Assembly (NCBI GenBank): GCA_035604475.1
Contig: DATNIJ010000027.1
Location: forward strand, 1 to 34,423
Source: DASPPM01 sp035604475
Lineage (GTDB): Bacteria; Pseudomonadota; Alphaproteobacteria; JACZXZ01
DNA length: 34,423 nucleotides
Direction: 5' to 3'
The notes beneath the pieces were generated by a model that made no database searches, had not been told where the DNA came from, and saw only the letters and a list, made by a program, of their open reading frames with translations. The position numbers and the translations under genes were made by a program. Shown here in pieces: positions 11,712 through 20,089 of the stretch. The number at the start of each line of letters is the position of its first letter. The stretch's first letter is position 1.

Positions 11712-12428
11712 TCAGCCTTCCGCGGCACCCACCTCGCCGCCCTTGCGAAGACGCAGCAGAATGGCGCCGGCGGCGCGCTTCACGTGGCGATCCTCGATGA
11801 GGTCCAGATCGGCGAGGCTGCCGAGCATCTTGCGCTCGAGATCGGGGCGGAAGCCGAGCACGGCCGTGAGCGGTGCCGTCGCGCGCTCGAGCCAGCGCCA
11901 GGGCCCCCGCTCCGAGCGGAAGTGGTTCAAGATCAGGATCTCGCCGCGGGGGGCCAAGACCCGCCGCATCTCCTGCATCAAGCGGGCCGGATCGGGGGCG
12001 ACCGAGAGCACATGGAGGGCGACCACCGTATCGAAGCTGCCGTCCGCGAACTCCGTGCGCTGGCCGTCCATCTCTAGGAGGGCTTCGACCTGGCCGAGCC
12101 CGAGGGCGGCTACCCGATGGCGCGCGCGCGCGAGCATCTCGGGCGAGAGGTCGATGCCCACCACCCTCGAATCGGCGCGGTAAAGCGGCAGCGTGAGCCC
12201 GGTGCCGACCCCCACCTCGAGCACGCGTCCCGCCCCGCGCGCGTTCACGGCCGCTACCGCAAGGCGGCGCCCGGCGCCGAGCGGGATGCCGAAGAGGACG
12301 TCATAGACGAAGGCGTAGCGCCGGTAAGCGAGCCTGACGGCATCGAGGTCGAGCACACGGCGCTCGGCCCCGCGGGCGAGCTCGCTAAGCGCCTGTGTGC
12401 CGCTCTGCTCGCCCCCTTGTGGTCTCAT
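11712..12428 (-). CDS. pmtA: PmtA-like phospholipid N-methyltransferase
   Basis: A 238-residue class I SAM-dependent methyltransferase. It has the N-terminal YAFVYDVLFGIPLGAGR segment, motif I VLEVGVGTGLTLPLY, motif II VVGIDLSPEML and the post-I MDGQRTEFADGSFDTVVA. This combination is characteristic of the Rhodobacter/Sinorhizobium PmtA type, which methylates phosphatidylethanolamine stepwise to phosphatidylcholine at the membrane surface. The known enzymes are nearer 200 residues; here about 25 extra N-terminal residues precede the conserved part. Ubiquinone- or other small-molecule methyltransferases share the fold, so the substrate is inferred from the N-terminal motif and the alphaproteobacterial setting. 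Confidence 0.7.
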   Translation of the reverse strand: MRPQGGEQSGTQALSELARGAERRVLDLDAVRLAYRRYAFVYDVLFGIPLGAGRRLAVAAVNARGAGRVLEVGVGTGLTLPLYRADSRVVGIDLSPEMLARARHRVAALGLGQVEALLEMDGQRTEFADGSFDTVVALHVLSVAPDPARLMQEMRRVLAPRGEILILNHFRSERGPWRWLERATAPLTAVLGFRPDLERKMLGSLADLDLIEDRHVKRAAGAILLRLRKGGEVGAAEG

Positions 12429-12601
12429 GGGCGCATTCCTCCCCCTCCGAGGTCCTGCGTTGCGACCGCGCGAGGTCGAATCCTAGCACGGAAGGAACAT
12501 GGCTTGGCAACTGGGGATGGCGGGGCCGCCTTGCGTAGGGTGCACAGCAGGGTGCTCCCCGGGCGAGGCGGCCGTTTGCCCCAGTGCCGTGGTGCCGCCC
12601 G

Positions 12602-13693
12602 TCAGAGGAGCTCGAGCTGGTCCCCCGGCCGCGGCGGCACCTTGAAGAGCGTCGTCGTGGGCCGCCAGTCGCGCTTATCGAGCCCGAGACGCTTCAAGGC
12701 GAGCTGGAAGCGCGCGCGTATCAGCCCGGCATAGGGGCCCTGGCCGGAAAAGCGGCTGCCGAAGTTGGGGTCGTTGAGCTTGCCGCCCCGCGTGCCGCGG
12801 ATGAGCGAGAGCACGTGCTTGGCGCGCTCCGGGAAATGCGCCGCGAGCCATTCGGAGAAGAGGTCCTTGATCTCGAGCGGCAGGCGCAGGAGCGTATAGG
12901 CGGCGCCCGTGGCACCCTCGCCGGCCGCCGCCTCGAGGATGCGCTCGAGCTCGAAGTCGTTGAGTGCTGGGATGAGGGGGGCGGCCATCACCGCCGTGGG
13001 GATGCCGCTCTCGCTGAGCGCGCGGATCGCGGCGAGCCGGCGCCGGGGTGAGGGCGCGCGCGGCTCCATCGCGCGGGCGAGTGCGGCATCCAGGGTGGTC
13101 ACGGAAATTCCCACATGGGCCAAGCCGCGCTCGGCCATGGCGGCGAGGATGTCGAGGTCGCGCAGGACGAGGGCCGACTTGGTGGTGATCGTCACCGGGT
13201 GGTTGAAATCGCGGAGGACCTCGAGAATGCCGCGCGTGATCCTCATCTCTCGCTCGATCGGCTGGTAGGGATCGGTGTTGGTGCCGAGTGCTAGGGGCTC
13301 GACCGTGTAGCCGGGCTTGGCGAGCTCTTGCGCGAGCAGCTTGGGCGCCTCGGGCTTGGCCACCAGCCGGCTCTCGAAGTCGAGGCCGGGCGAGAGGCCG
13401 AGGAAGGCATGGCTCGGCCGCGCGTAGCAGTAGACGCAGCCGTGCTCGCAGCCGCGGTAGGGATTGACCGAGCGGTCGAAAGGGATGTCGGGCGAGTCGT
13501 TGCGCGCGATGACCGTGCGGCTCGCATCGATCGTCACGGTGGTGGCGAGCCGCGGCGGCTCCTCGTCCTCGCCAAATTGCGCGGCACCCCAGCCGTCGTC
13601 GATCCGCTCCGTGCGCGCGGGCTCATAGCGCGGGCTCGGGTTCGAGATCGCCCCGCGGCCCTTCCGCGGCAGATCGGGCAGCTTTGCATCCAT
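12602..13693 (-). CDS. radical SAM protein of the PA0069/Rv2578c type
   Basis: A 363-residue radical SAM protein. The cluster motif CEHGCVYC (C-x3-C-x2-C) lies in SVNPYRGCEHGCVYCYARP, followed by the family-typical SHAFLGLSPGLDFES and GTNTDPYQPIERE. These mark the spore-photoproduct-lyase-related group often annotated as PA0069 family radical SAM proteins, whose reaction is unknown. A 4Fe-4S cluster and SAM cleavage to a deoxyadenosyl radical are expected. It ends in a non-conserved RPTTTLFKVPPRPGDQ region typical of the group. It stands alone on the minus strand and is divergent from the PEBP-like gene. Confidence 0.88.
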   Translation of the reverse strand: MDAKLPDLPRKGRGAISNPSPRYEPARTERIDDGWGAAQFGEDEEPPRLATTVTIDASRTVIARNDSPDIPFDRSVNPYRGCEHGCVYCYARPSHAFLGLSPGLDFESRLVAKPEAPKLLAQELAKPGYTVEPLALGTNTDPYQPIEREMRITRGILEVLRDFNHPVTITTKSALVLRDLDILAAMAERGLAHVGISVTTLDAALARAMEPRAPSPRRRLAAIRALSESGIPTAVMAAPLIPALNDFELERILEAAAGEGATGAAYTLLRLPLEIKDLFSEWLAAHFPERAKHVLSLIRGTRGGKLNDPNFGSRFSGQGPYAGLIRARFQLALKRLGLDKRDWRPTTTLFKVPPRPGDQLELL

Positions 13694-13790
13694 GGGGGGA
13701 GATTAACGCAAGGAATGGAACGAAGCAAGAACATAGCCGCGCGAAGAAACACTCGCCATGCCGCGCTCCTCGCCGGATATTTCGTCGCGG

Positions 13791-13798
13791 GCTATAAT
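13791..13798 (+). promoter_or_regulatory. candidate -10 element GCTATAAT
   Basis: A perfect TATAAT preceded by GC, 52 bp ahead of the PEBP-like start and within the only AT-rich stretch of the divergent gap. No convincing -35 hexamer is present at 16-18 bp. The same octamer recurs upstream of the TPR lipoprotein at 31712-31719. Confidence 0.35.
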
Positions 13799-13849
13799 TA
13801 ATTCTTGAATTCTTGCGGAAGTGACCGCTTCTCCTCCGAGGACCTCGCG

Positions 13850-14251
13850 ATGGCGAAACAGCTCGTCCTTCCTGCCTTGGCGCTCGCATTGGCGCTTCTC
13901 GGCGCCCACCCGCTTCTCGCCCAGCCCATGGGCTTCTCGGTCGATTTCAGCTGGGAGGGAACCGCTGCCTGCTTCGATCCCAAGTCGCCGGCGTTTTCCT
14001 TGAGCAATGTGCCGCCCGGCACGACGATGCTCGCCTTCACGCTGCAGGACCTCGATGCGCCGAGCTTTCCCCACGGCGGCGGCAGCGTGGCCTATCGCGG
14101 GCAAGCCCAGGTGCCGCGCGGGTCCTTCACCTACAAAGGGCCTTGTCCGCCGTCGGGCCAGCACAGCTACCAGTGGACGGTCAAGGCCGTGGACGCGAGC
14201 GGCAAGACGCTCGCCGTGGCGCAGACGATGAAGAAGTTTCCGCCCAAGTGA
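13850..14251 (+). CDS. secreted PEBP-family (YbhB/YbcL-like) protein, short form
   Basis: A 133-residue protein with a signal peptide (about 1-24, core LVLPALALALALLGAHPLLA). The mature part has family motifs of the phosphatidylethanolamine-binding/Raf-kinase-inhibitor-like fold: LQDLDAPSF (the DxDAP strand) and FTYKGPCPPSGQHSYQWTVKA (the GPCPPxGxHxY strand). It is shorter than typical YbhB proteins (about 150-180), and the usual HW segment between the two motifs is reduced to SFPHGGGSVAY. Function in bacteria is poorly defined, so I only claim the fold. I chose the ATG at 13850 because it opens the signal peptide; the frame extends upstream to 13805 without an obvious ribosome site. The methyltransferase start follows seven bases after the stop, suggesting one transcript. 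Confidence 0.8.
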   Translation: MAKQLVLPALALALALLGAHPLLAQPMGFSVDFSWEGTAACFDPKSPAFSLSNVPPGTTMLAFTLQDLDAPSFPHGGGSVAYRGQAQVPRGSFTYKGPCPPSGQHSYQWTVKAVDASGKTLAVAQTMKKFPPK

Positions 14252-14258
14252 GCGCGCG

Positions 14259-15119
14259 ATGAGCACCGTGACCGGCGACGAGCCCAATAGAGACCAGATC
14301 GCCTATTGGAACGGGCCGGGTGGTGCCCACTGGGTCAACCGGCAAGAGGACTGGGACCTCGTGCTGGCGCCGATCACCGCGGCGACGCTCGCGCGTGCCG
14401 CGGTCAAGCCCGGCGAGCGCATCGTCGACATCGGCTGCGGCTGCGGCGCCACCACGATCGAGCTCGCGCGGCGCGTGGCCCCCGACGGGCACGTGCTCGG
14501 CATCGACGTCTCGGCAGCCATGCTGGCGCGCGCGGCCGAGCGCGTGGGGCCGGGGTCGCCCGTCGAGCTCGTGTGCGCGGATGCGACGAGCTATCCCTTC
14601 CCGCGCGCCACCTTCGACCTCCTCTTCTCGCGCTTCGGCGTGATGTTCTTCGCCGAGCCCGTGCGCGCCTTTGCCAACCTGCGCACAGCACTCAAGGGCG
14701 GCGGCCGGCTCGTCTTCGTCGCCTTCCGCACGGCCAAGGAGAACCGCTGGGCGACGGTTCCCCTGCGCGCCGCCATGGAGCATGTGCCGCGGCTCCCCGA
14801 GCTCGGCCCGGAGGACCCCAGCGCCTTCGCCTTCGCGAGCGAGGAGCGCGTGCGCCGCATCCTCGGCGAGGCCGGCTTCCGCGCGATCGGCCTCGAGCCC
14901 TTCGATCTCGAGCTCGACATCGCCGCCGGCCGCGGGCTCGACGCCGCGGTCGCCTCGGCACTCGAGGTCGGCGCCACCAGCCGGGCGATCGACGGCAAGC
15001 CGCCCGCGCTCAGAAGCGCCGTCGCGGCCTCGATCCGCCAGGCACTCGCCCCCTACGCGCGCGGTCGTGAGGTGCGGCTCGCGGCGGCACTCTGGTTCGT
15101 CAATGCCACGAGTCCATGA
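14259..15119 (+). CDS. class I SAM-dependent methyltransferase
   Basis: A 286-residue methyltransferase. It begins with NRDQIAYWNGPGGAHWVNRQ, a segment common to a large group of uncharacterised bacterial methyltransferases. Motif I is VDIGCGCGATTIEL, motif II VLGIDVSAAML, then DLLFSRFGVMFFAEP and GGRLVFVAF. There is no signal peptide, so it should be cytoplasmic. The substrate is unknown; the UbiE/COQ5-like core only indicates the fold. It is probably co-transcribed with the PEBP-like gene seven bases upstream and convergent, 24 bp apart, with the phosphotransferase gene. Confidence 0.85.
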   Translation: MSTVTGDEPNRDQIAYWNGPGGAHWVNRQEDWDLVLAPITAATLARAAVKPGERIVDIGCGCGATTIELARRVAPDGHVLGIDVSAAMLARAAERVGPGSPVELVCADATSYPFPRATFDLLFSRFGVMFFAEPVRAFANLRTALKGGGRLVFVAFRTAKENRWATVPLRAAMEHVPRLPELGPEDPSAFAFASEERVRRILGEAGFRAIGLEPFDLELDIAAGRGLDAAVASALEVGATSRAIDGKPPALRSAVAASIRQALAPYARGREVRLAAALWFVNATSP

Positions 15120-15143
15120 GAGTGCCGCCGAAGGCGCGCCGCA

Positions 15144-16211
15144 TCACAAGCCGAGCCCCGCACGCTCGTCCGTCTTGAGCTCGCTCCGCAGGCTCTCGAT
15201 CCGGGTCGGCGAGAGGAAGTCGGCGAGGCAGTCCTCGAGATGAGCGCTCAAGCGCGCGTCGAGCCGCCGGCGCGACCAGCCGTCCGAGCCTTGCGATTCG
15301 ACCAGCCACTTGACGCACCAGGTGGTCGTGCGCAGCCAGACGAGCCGGCGCACGGGTGCCAACCAAGGGAGCAGCGCCTCGGCGCAAGCGCTCTCGAGCG
15401 TCGCCAGATAGTGGCGGTGGAAACGCGCGGTCTCCTCGCGCGTGAGCACGGCATCGACGTCGGGATCGAAGCGGGTCGAGGTATAGAGCGTCGCGTGGGC
15501 GAGATCGATCGCGGGCAGCGCGTACATCGCCTTCTCGAGATCGACGAAATAGGCCTTGCCCGAGGGATGGACCACGAAATTGCCGGGATGGCTGTCGGTC
15601 ACGATGAGGCTCGAGGGCTCCGCCTCGTGCGCGCGCGCGGCAACGAAACGCCGCGCCCAGGCGAGCTCGTCCTCGAGCTGTGCTGCCGCCGCGCGCGCAA
15701 GGGGCGCGCGCGCGATGAAGCCGGCCTGGAGCTCGATCGTTGCCAAGAGCTGTACCAACGGGTGCAGCGGCGAGAGGAGGGGCCGCCTTGCCTCGGGTGC
15801 GGGCAGCGGCAGGCGGTGGATGCGCGAGAGGCAGGCGGCGAGTGCCGCCAAGTCGGCCGGCAGCCGCACTTTCCTCCCCGGGATCTCCTCCACCACGAGT
15901 GCTCCCATGGCAAGGGCCGGGCCCGGCGGGAGGAGGGCGAAAAGGCGCGGCGTGAGCCCGCTCGCCTCGGCGCGGCTGAAGCAGGCGCTCTGATAGGCGA
16001 GGTTGACCTCTGCCGGGAGCCCCCATTGCGAGACGCGCGGCACGCGCAGGATGAGCCCCTTGCCCTTGAGCCTTATATGGTCGTGGGCCATGCCGGTGAA
16101 GTTAGCCGGCTCGAGCTCGGCGAGCGTCAAGGCGCCGAGCGTGGGCAGCTTGCGCAGCGCAGCCAGGAGGGCCGCCTCGCTGGCGACGCCGTAAGCGGGA
16201 ATTCCGGTCAT
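15144..16211 (-). CDS. aminoglycoside-phosphotransferase-fold protein
   Basis: A 355-residue protein with the APH/choline-kinase fold. The N-terminal lobe contains NFTGMAHDHIRLKGKGLILRVPR. A hinge-like LVVEEIPGRKV is followed by the catalytic loop LIVTDSHPGNFVVH and the metal-binding YFVDLEKAMYALPAIDLAH. The catalytic Asp and Asn of the Brenner motif are kept, but the usual first His (as in HGDLHPGN) is Val. Relatives phosphorylate small molecules such as aminoglycosides, homoserine or sugars; the substrate here is not predictable and antibiotic resistance should not be assumed. It is divergent from the glycosyltransferase pair. Confidence 0.75.
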   Translation of the reverse strand: MTGIPAYGVASEAALLAALRKLPTLGALTLAELEPANFTGMAHDHIRLKGKGLILRVPRVSQWGLPAEVNLAYQSACFSRAEASGLTPRLFALLPPGPALAMGALVVEEIPGRKVRLPADLAALAACLSRIHRLPLPAPEARRPLLSPLHPLVQLLATIELQAGFIARAPLARAAAAQLEDELAWARRFVAARAHEAEPSSLIVTDSHPGNFVVHPSGKAYFVDLEKAMYALPAIDLAHATLYTSTRFDPDVDAVLTREETARFHRHYLATLESACAEALLPWLAPVRRLVWLRTTTWCVKWLVESQGSDGWSRRRLDARLSAHLEDCLADFLSPTRIESLRSELKTDERAGLGL

Positions 16212-16291
16212 GGTTCGAGCGGCTTTGCCTTTGGATCGAGGCCCCCTCTATGATACGGCTCTCGCGCCATTGCAACCCGGAGAAGGCCCGC

Positions 16292-16978
16292 GTGCCCCGG
16301 CTCAGCATCGTGATCCCCGCGCTCAACGCGGCCCAAACGCTCGCTTCCGTGCTCGCTTCGCTCGCCGAGGCGGGTGCCGCCGGCCTCGATCCCGAGCACA
16401 TCGTGGTCGACGGCGGCTCGGAGGACGCGAGTGCTGCTCTTGCCCGCGAGTACGGCGCGCGCGTGCTCTCGACCGCACCCTCGCGCGGCGGCCAGCTCGC
16501 GGCGGGGGCTGCCGCGGCGCGCGGAGAGTGGCTCCTCTTCCTTCACGCCGACACGCGCCTCGAGCCCGGCTGGGCGGCGGCGGTCCAGAGCTTCATGGCC
16601 GAGGCCGGAAACCGCGAGCGCGCCGCCGTCTTCCGCTTCGCGCTCGACGACGACAGCCGCGCGGCACGCCGGCTCGAGCGCCTGGTCGCCTGGCGCACGC
16701 GCGTCCTCGCCCTTCCCTACGGCGATCAGGGCCTCCTCATCGCCAAGACGCTCTATGAGCGGCTCGGCGGCTTCCAGCCACTCCCGCTCATGGAGGACGT
16801 CGATCTCGTGCGCCGCATCGGCAGGCGACGGCTTGCGCTTCTCGAAGTGCAGGCGATCACGTCTTCCGCGCGCTACCGCCGCGAGGGCTGGCGGCGGCGC
16901 TCGGTGCGCAATCTCGCCTGCCTGGCACTCTATCGCCTCGGCCTGCCGCCGCGCCTGATCCATCGCCTCTACGCATGA
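16292..16978 (+). CDS. family 2 glycosyltransferase (TIGR04283-like)
   Basis: A 228-residue GT-A glycosyltransferase. It has RLSIVIPALNAAQTL at the N-terminus, HIVVDGGSEDASAALA, SRGGQLAAGAAAARGEWLLF and the metal-binding LHADTRL. The acceptor part includes GDQGLLIAKTLYERLGGF and LMEDVDLVRRIG. These fit the 'rSAM/selenodomain-associated transferase 2' group. I chose GTG at 16292 because it follows GGAGAAGG and starts exactly at the first strand; an ATG at 16250 would add 14 residues with no such signal. The stop overlaps the next gene's ATG (ATGA), and that gene is the usual partner (transferase 1), so the two work as a pair. Confidence 0.87.
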   Translation: MPRLSIVIPALNAAQTLASVLASLAEAGAAGLDPEHIVVDGGSEDASAALAREYGARVLSTAPSRGGQLAAGAAAARGEWLLFLHADTRLEPGWAAAVQSFMAEAGNRERAAVFRFALDDDSRAARRLERLVAWRTRVLALPYGDQGLLIAKTLYERLGGFQPLPLMEDVDLVRRIGRRRLALLEVQAITSSARYRREGWRRRSVRNLACLALYRLGLPPRLIHRLYA

Positions 16979-17651
16979 GCCGCAAGGGGAAGAGGCGGCC
17001 GGAGCGCCATCTCGTGATCATGGCGAAGGCGCCGCATCCGGGTCTGGCGAAGCGCCGTCTTGCCGCCGACATCGGCGCCTTCGCGGCACTCGGCTTCTAT
17101 CGCGCGACGCTGGCCCGGCTCCTGCGGCGCCTCGCGAGCCCAAAGCGCTGGCGTCTCTGGCTCTATGTGACGCCCGACCGATGGGCGCGCGCGGGCTCTT
17201 TGGGCATGCGCTCGCGCTCAGGCCCCAGGGCCGCGGCGATCTCGGGGCACGCATGCGCCGGCCGCTCGCCGAGCTTCCGCGCGGACCGGTCGTCATCGTC
17301 GGCAGCGATATTCCCGAGCTCGCCAGCAGCCACGTCGCGAGTGCCTTCGCGGCCCTCGGCGGCCACCACCTCGTCTTCGGCCCGGCCTCGGACGGCGGCT
17401 ATTGGCTCGTCGGCGTGCGCCGCCGGCCGCACCTGCCGCGTCTCTTCCACGGCGTGCGCTGGTCGAGCAAGCACGCGCTCGCCGACACGCTCGCGGGCTT
17501 GGGAGCGCGCTATCGGGTGGCATTGCTCGCGACACTCGAAGACGTGGACGATGGGGCGAGCTATAGGCGGTGGGTCGCCAGGACCCGGAGTCGGCGGTGC
17601 GTGTCCTACCCCCGCCCCGACCGAGGCCTTCGGCGGCGATCCTCTACTTGA
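16975..17651 (+). pseudogene. TIGR04282-like glycosyltransferase partner, frameshifted
   Basis: This would be the 'transferase 1' partner of the preceding gene. The first frame carries the start, LVIMAKAPHPGLAKRRLAADIG, and runs to about LYVTPDRWARA. The family sequence then continues in another frame: RPQGRGDLGARMRRPL, GPVVIVGSDIPEL and FGPASDGGYWLVGV. The switch falls in a GC-alternating run at about 17184-17195, where loss of one base (or gain of two) would explain it. Undisturbed, the product would be about 225 residues, normal for the family. Both halves look well conserved, so this could be a recent mutation or a sequencing error in GC-rich DNA. The start overlaps the upstream stop (ATGA). 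Confidence 0.82.
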
Positions 17652-17690
17652 CGGATTAACACGACGGCCCTTGGACTTCGTGATTTGTGT

Positions 17691-18593
17691 TTATTCGTCT
17701 TTTTTCTCCGCGGGGCCTTGTTGGGGCGCAGCTGGGGGGAGCGAATAGTCCACTGGCTTCATTCCGACCAAGATCACGACCGCACCCTCCGGAAATTCAA
17801 ATCCCCACTTGCTCAAAAGGGGCGCGGATGGACTGTCTGCATATTCCGGCGTCCACTGTACGCCGTAGAGTTGCGGTCCGTGCGGCGGTCCTAAATCCAA
17901 ACTTAACAAATCGACGACTGCTTGGGCCGCACGACCAGCCGGCGATACCGGGAGGGGGTTAGGCACTGGTTTTGACTCGGGCGTAGATGGCCGCGACTCG
18001 AGAGTAACCACCCGCACCCCTTCCATGAGCATGCCCGGCGGTATATGCGATTGCGCTTCATCAACGATTTTGGCATTCCATCCCGATCTGATGAGTGCAA
18101 ATCTGATATCCGAGGCCAATATTTGGGATTCAAAATCCGGGACCGCCTGTATTAGCGCAGATGTGCCGGCATATTTCTCCACTTCTTGGAATCGAGCGGC
18201 CCGTATTTCCTTATCGCCGTCACGGTCCTGCATCGCGATGCGGCGGGGCAATTGTGCTTTCCGCATCGTGGTCTGCAATTTGAGATTTTCCGCCCTCAGC
18301 GATTCGGTTTCATTGTTTAGGCGGGTGATCATCAGTTCCCGGGCCTTGTCGACCGTCCTATGGAATGGTACCGCGATCCAGTCGCCCAATAATTCGATGG
18401 CAACTCCTACCGCACCGACCGCCATCAAAAGACCGCCAAATATTTTTGCAGCATGGATAGCGGATAGCCACCACGCTGCGGACACAACCGCTGGATCGTC
18501 CATCTTATCCGCCTTTGGTGAGTCCTCGTTTGTCGCTGCGCGAGCTGCGTTTTGGTTTGTCTTTCGCCGCAGGAATCGACGGAAATAGCGCAA
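17691..18593 (-). CDS. orphan membrane-anchored coiled-coil protein
   Basis: A 300-residue protein I do not recognise. There is a basic N-terminus (FRRFLRRK), then one or two hydrophobic stretches (about 37-70, containing IFGGLLMAVGAVGVAIELLG). A short coiled coil follows (about 84-112, ITRLNNETESLRAENLKLQT), and then a soluble domain with ASDIRFALIRSGWNAKIV and GVRVVTLESR. The last 60 residues include a Pro-rich end. ATG at 18593 is supported by GGAG five bases upstream. Base composition is clearly lower in GC than the core genes, and the gene abuts an IS1595-type remnant, so acquisition by transfer is likely. It may be a passenger gene, but this is speculation. Confidence 0.65.
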   Translation of the reverse strand: MRYFRRFLRRKTNQNAARAATNEDSPKADKMDDPAVVSAAWWLSAIHAAKIFGGLLMAVGAVGVAIELLGDWIAVPFHRTVDKARELMITRLNNETESLRAENLKLQTTMRKAQLPRRIAMQDRDGDKEIRAARFQEVEKYAGTSALIQAVPDFESQILASDIRFALIRSGWNAKIVDEAQSHIPPGMLMEGVRVVTLESRPSTPESKPVPNPLPVSPAGRAAQAVVDLLSLDLGPPHGPQLYGVQWTPEYADSPSAPLLSKWGFEFPEGAVVILVGMKPVDYSLPPAAPQQGPAEKKDE

Positions 18594-18668
18594 ATGCTAA
18601 CTCCAATTGAACCGGCTCGCTGGCGTCCGTCTTTGGTTCCTGAGGCAACCGCCAGTAAACATGCCACA

Positions 18669-18988
18669 GCACCCTGCTATAGCGGCCCCGAAAATACCCG
18701 CGTTCTCGCGATTGATATATCGGAACTGGGATTGAGCGACAAGAGGGGGAGGTATTACCTGCTGACCTTGTGGAAGCTGTCCATAATCCCGCGTTTGAAG
18801 ATAGAGCAAAAGCCTTCAATCATATTGGTCTGGATCGCGCCCACAATATATTCACCGCGAGCGTCCCGCACCTTGCCGTGTGGATAGAGCCGCCCAAGGC
18901 GCAAATAAGCGTTGTGGTCGTCAGTCGCGAGCAAGCTGATATTATCCGAAACGACTTCGCTAATCAACCGAACGAGAGTTTCCATACC
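18669..18988 (-). mobile_element. IS1595-family transposase remnant (C-terminal part, frameshifted)
   Basis: Reading on the minus strand from about 18988, the sequence matches the DDE part of IS1595/ISXO2-type transposases: LLATDDHNAYLRLG, YPHGKVRDARGEYIVGAI, TNMIEGFCSIFKRGI and DSFHKVS. It then hits a stop at about 18755. The rest of the usual C-terminus continues in another frame as SQFRYINREN and IFGAAIAGC (to about 18669). The N-terminal zinc-ribbon half is absent and no terminal inverted repeats were found. This is a dead fragment, transcribed in the same direction as the orphan membrane gene just downstream. Confidence 0.8.
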
Positions 18989-19128
18989 GGCGCGCTCGAC
19001 AGCACGTGCCACGACCCGGCGGCACCGCCCGGCACGAGCAGGAGATGATCGCGAAGCCGATCGGTGAGGCTCTAGCCGCGGCGCAGGCTCGTGATCGCCA
19101 TCTGGGCTGGTCAATCGACTCCCATCGC

Positions 19129-19272
19129 GACGTGGAGCGCTGCGCGCTGCGCTCGGGCAACGCGCACAGTGCCGAAGGTTGACGGGCGGTACTGGAGCGG
19201 GTGGTCGCCCGCTACTGGGACAAGGTGAAGCGCCGCTGCTTTCGCGCCGAAGCCGCCTTCCCCTTCTCAGTT
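19129..19272 (+). mobile_element. IS1380-family transposase remnant
   Basis: On the plus strand, DVERCALRSGNAHSAEG, then an in-frame TGA, then RAVLERVVARYWDKVK and CFRAEAAF, match the middle of IS1380-type DDE transposases, where the usual sequence is LRPGNVHSA(D/H)GW. The TGA sits where the conserved Trp (TGG) is expected, so one base change explains it. Homology stops on both sides, and no ends are visible. It lies back to back with the IS1595 remnant, showing repeated insertion and decay at this spot. Confidence 0.65.
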
Positions 19273-19279
19273 GAGCTGT

Positions 19280-19675
19280 TTATTTGCGGGCTTGGTGCAA
19301 CATCTGAGCCGATCTCGCGCAATGAGCGGTCCCGGCATTGGCCCTCGTGAGTAAACCGCTGTATCGGTCCATAGTCCAATAATCCTTAAGTATATTACCG
19401 CCTGGCCACTGAATGACGGCTGTCCATTCTATCGTTTCATCCGTGATCTTAGCGGGCAACCAAACGGTATTGGTGCTGAAAACATTTTTGGCAGTGTTGT
19501 CGCTGTAGTTGACAATCACGGTAAACACTGCGTGTTGCCCAAACGCGCCAAGCCGATAGGGAATACATATATAAGTGACGGTCTCGGCCGAGGCTTCCGT
19601 GGGCGATTCCAGCGTGAGGGACGCGCAAATGGCAACGCCGGCGAGTAGCCAGCGAAGATCCCGTATCCTTGTCAT
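19280..19675 (-). CDS. small secreted orphan protein
   Basis: A 131-residue protein of unknown function. The ATG at 19675 is preceded by a strong AAAGGGGGGG ribosome site and opens a signal peptide (about 1-33, core LLAGVAICASLTLESPTEASA). The mature part is beta-rich with alternating residues: VTYICIPYRLGAFGQHAVF, TVIVNYSDNTAKNVF and IEWTAVIQWPGGNIL. It has two Cys residues, one near each end of the mature part, that could pair in the periplasm. Composition is less GC-rich than the core. The stop lies only 8 bases beyond the IS1380 remnant, so its C-terminus may have been altered by the insertion. Confidence 0.6.
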   Translation of the reverse strand: MTRIRDLRWLLAGVAICASLTLESPTEASAETVTYICIPYRLGAFGQHAVFTVIVNYSDNTAKNVFSTNTVWLPAKITDETIEWTAVIQWPGGNILKDYWTMDRYSGLLTRANAGTAHCARSAQMLHQARK

Positions 19676-19990
19676 CGTCCCCCCCCTTTGCCCCGTTGAC
19701 TGTTGCGTGGTCTGACCCGCGCCAACGCGAAGGCTACGCACGTTATTCGCTAAGAATACGCTCACCAGCGATCGCGGATGCGGCGACAAAAAAAGGCAGG
19801 GCGATGACAATTTTGGGGCACGCCCGCGCTGCCGCTCCGTCGGCCGCACTGGACGAGACGCAGCGAGTGGTGCTTGTTGACGAAGCGGCGCTGCTCGGAG
19901 GCGCAAATCGGCGGCCCGGAATAACATGCGCGTCTTCGCGCGGAGGACCCATAGGAATTTGGGTTAAGGGTATTTGGGTTGGCGGGCGAT

Positions 19991-20030
19991 GGGTTCAGCA
20001 TGCGACGGAGACGATGGACCTGCTGAACCC
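19991..20030. repeat. perfect 10-bp inverted repeat with 20-nt spacer
   Basis: GGGTTCAGCA (19991-20000) and TGCTGAACCC (20021-20030) are exact reverse complements. Two further pairs form beyond a mismatch on the outside. There is no T-run, so a simple terminator is unlikely. It could be a recombination or protein-binding site, or part of a decayed mobile element end. Confidence 0.5.
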
Positions 20031-20089
20031 GACGCCAACGCAATGTCGGGCGATCAGCAGGAGCCCTCGCAGTGATTGTCGTCTACGGA

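Noticed and set aside
17176..17200. Programmed ribosomal frameshifting in the glycosyltransferase
   Set aside because: There is no slippery heptamer or downstream pseudoknot that I can see, and the family is not known to use frameshifting. Mutation or sequencing error is simpler.
16975..17748. A 257-residue single-frame product for the second glycosyltransferase
   Set aside because: After about residue 72 this frame loses all family similarity; the conserved sequence continues in a different frame.
19129..19272. In-frame TGA in the IS1380 remnant as possible recoding
   Set aside because: A single TGG-to-TGA change at a conserved Trp inside a short, end-less fragment is ordinary pseudogene decay; no recoding structure was seen.
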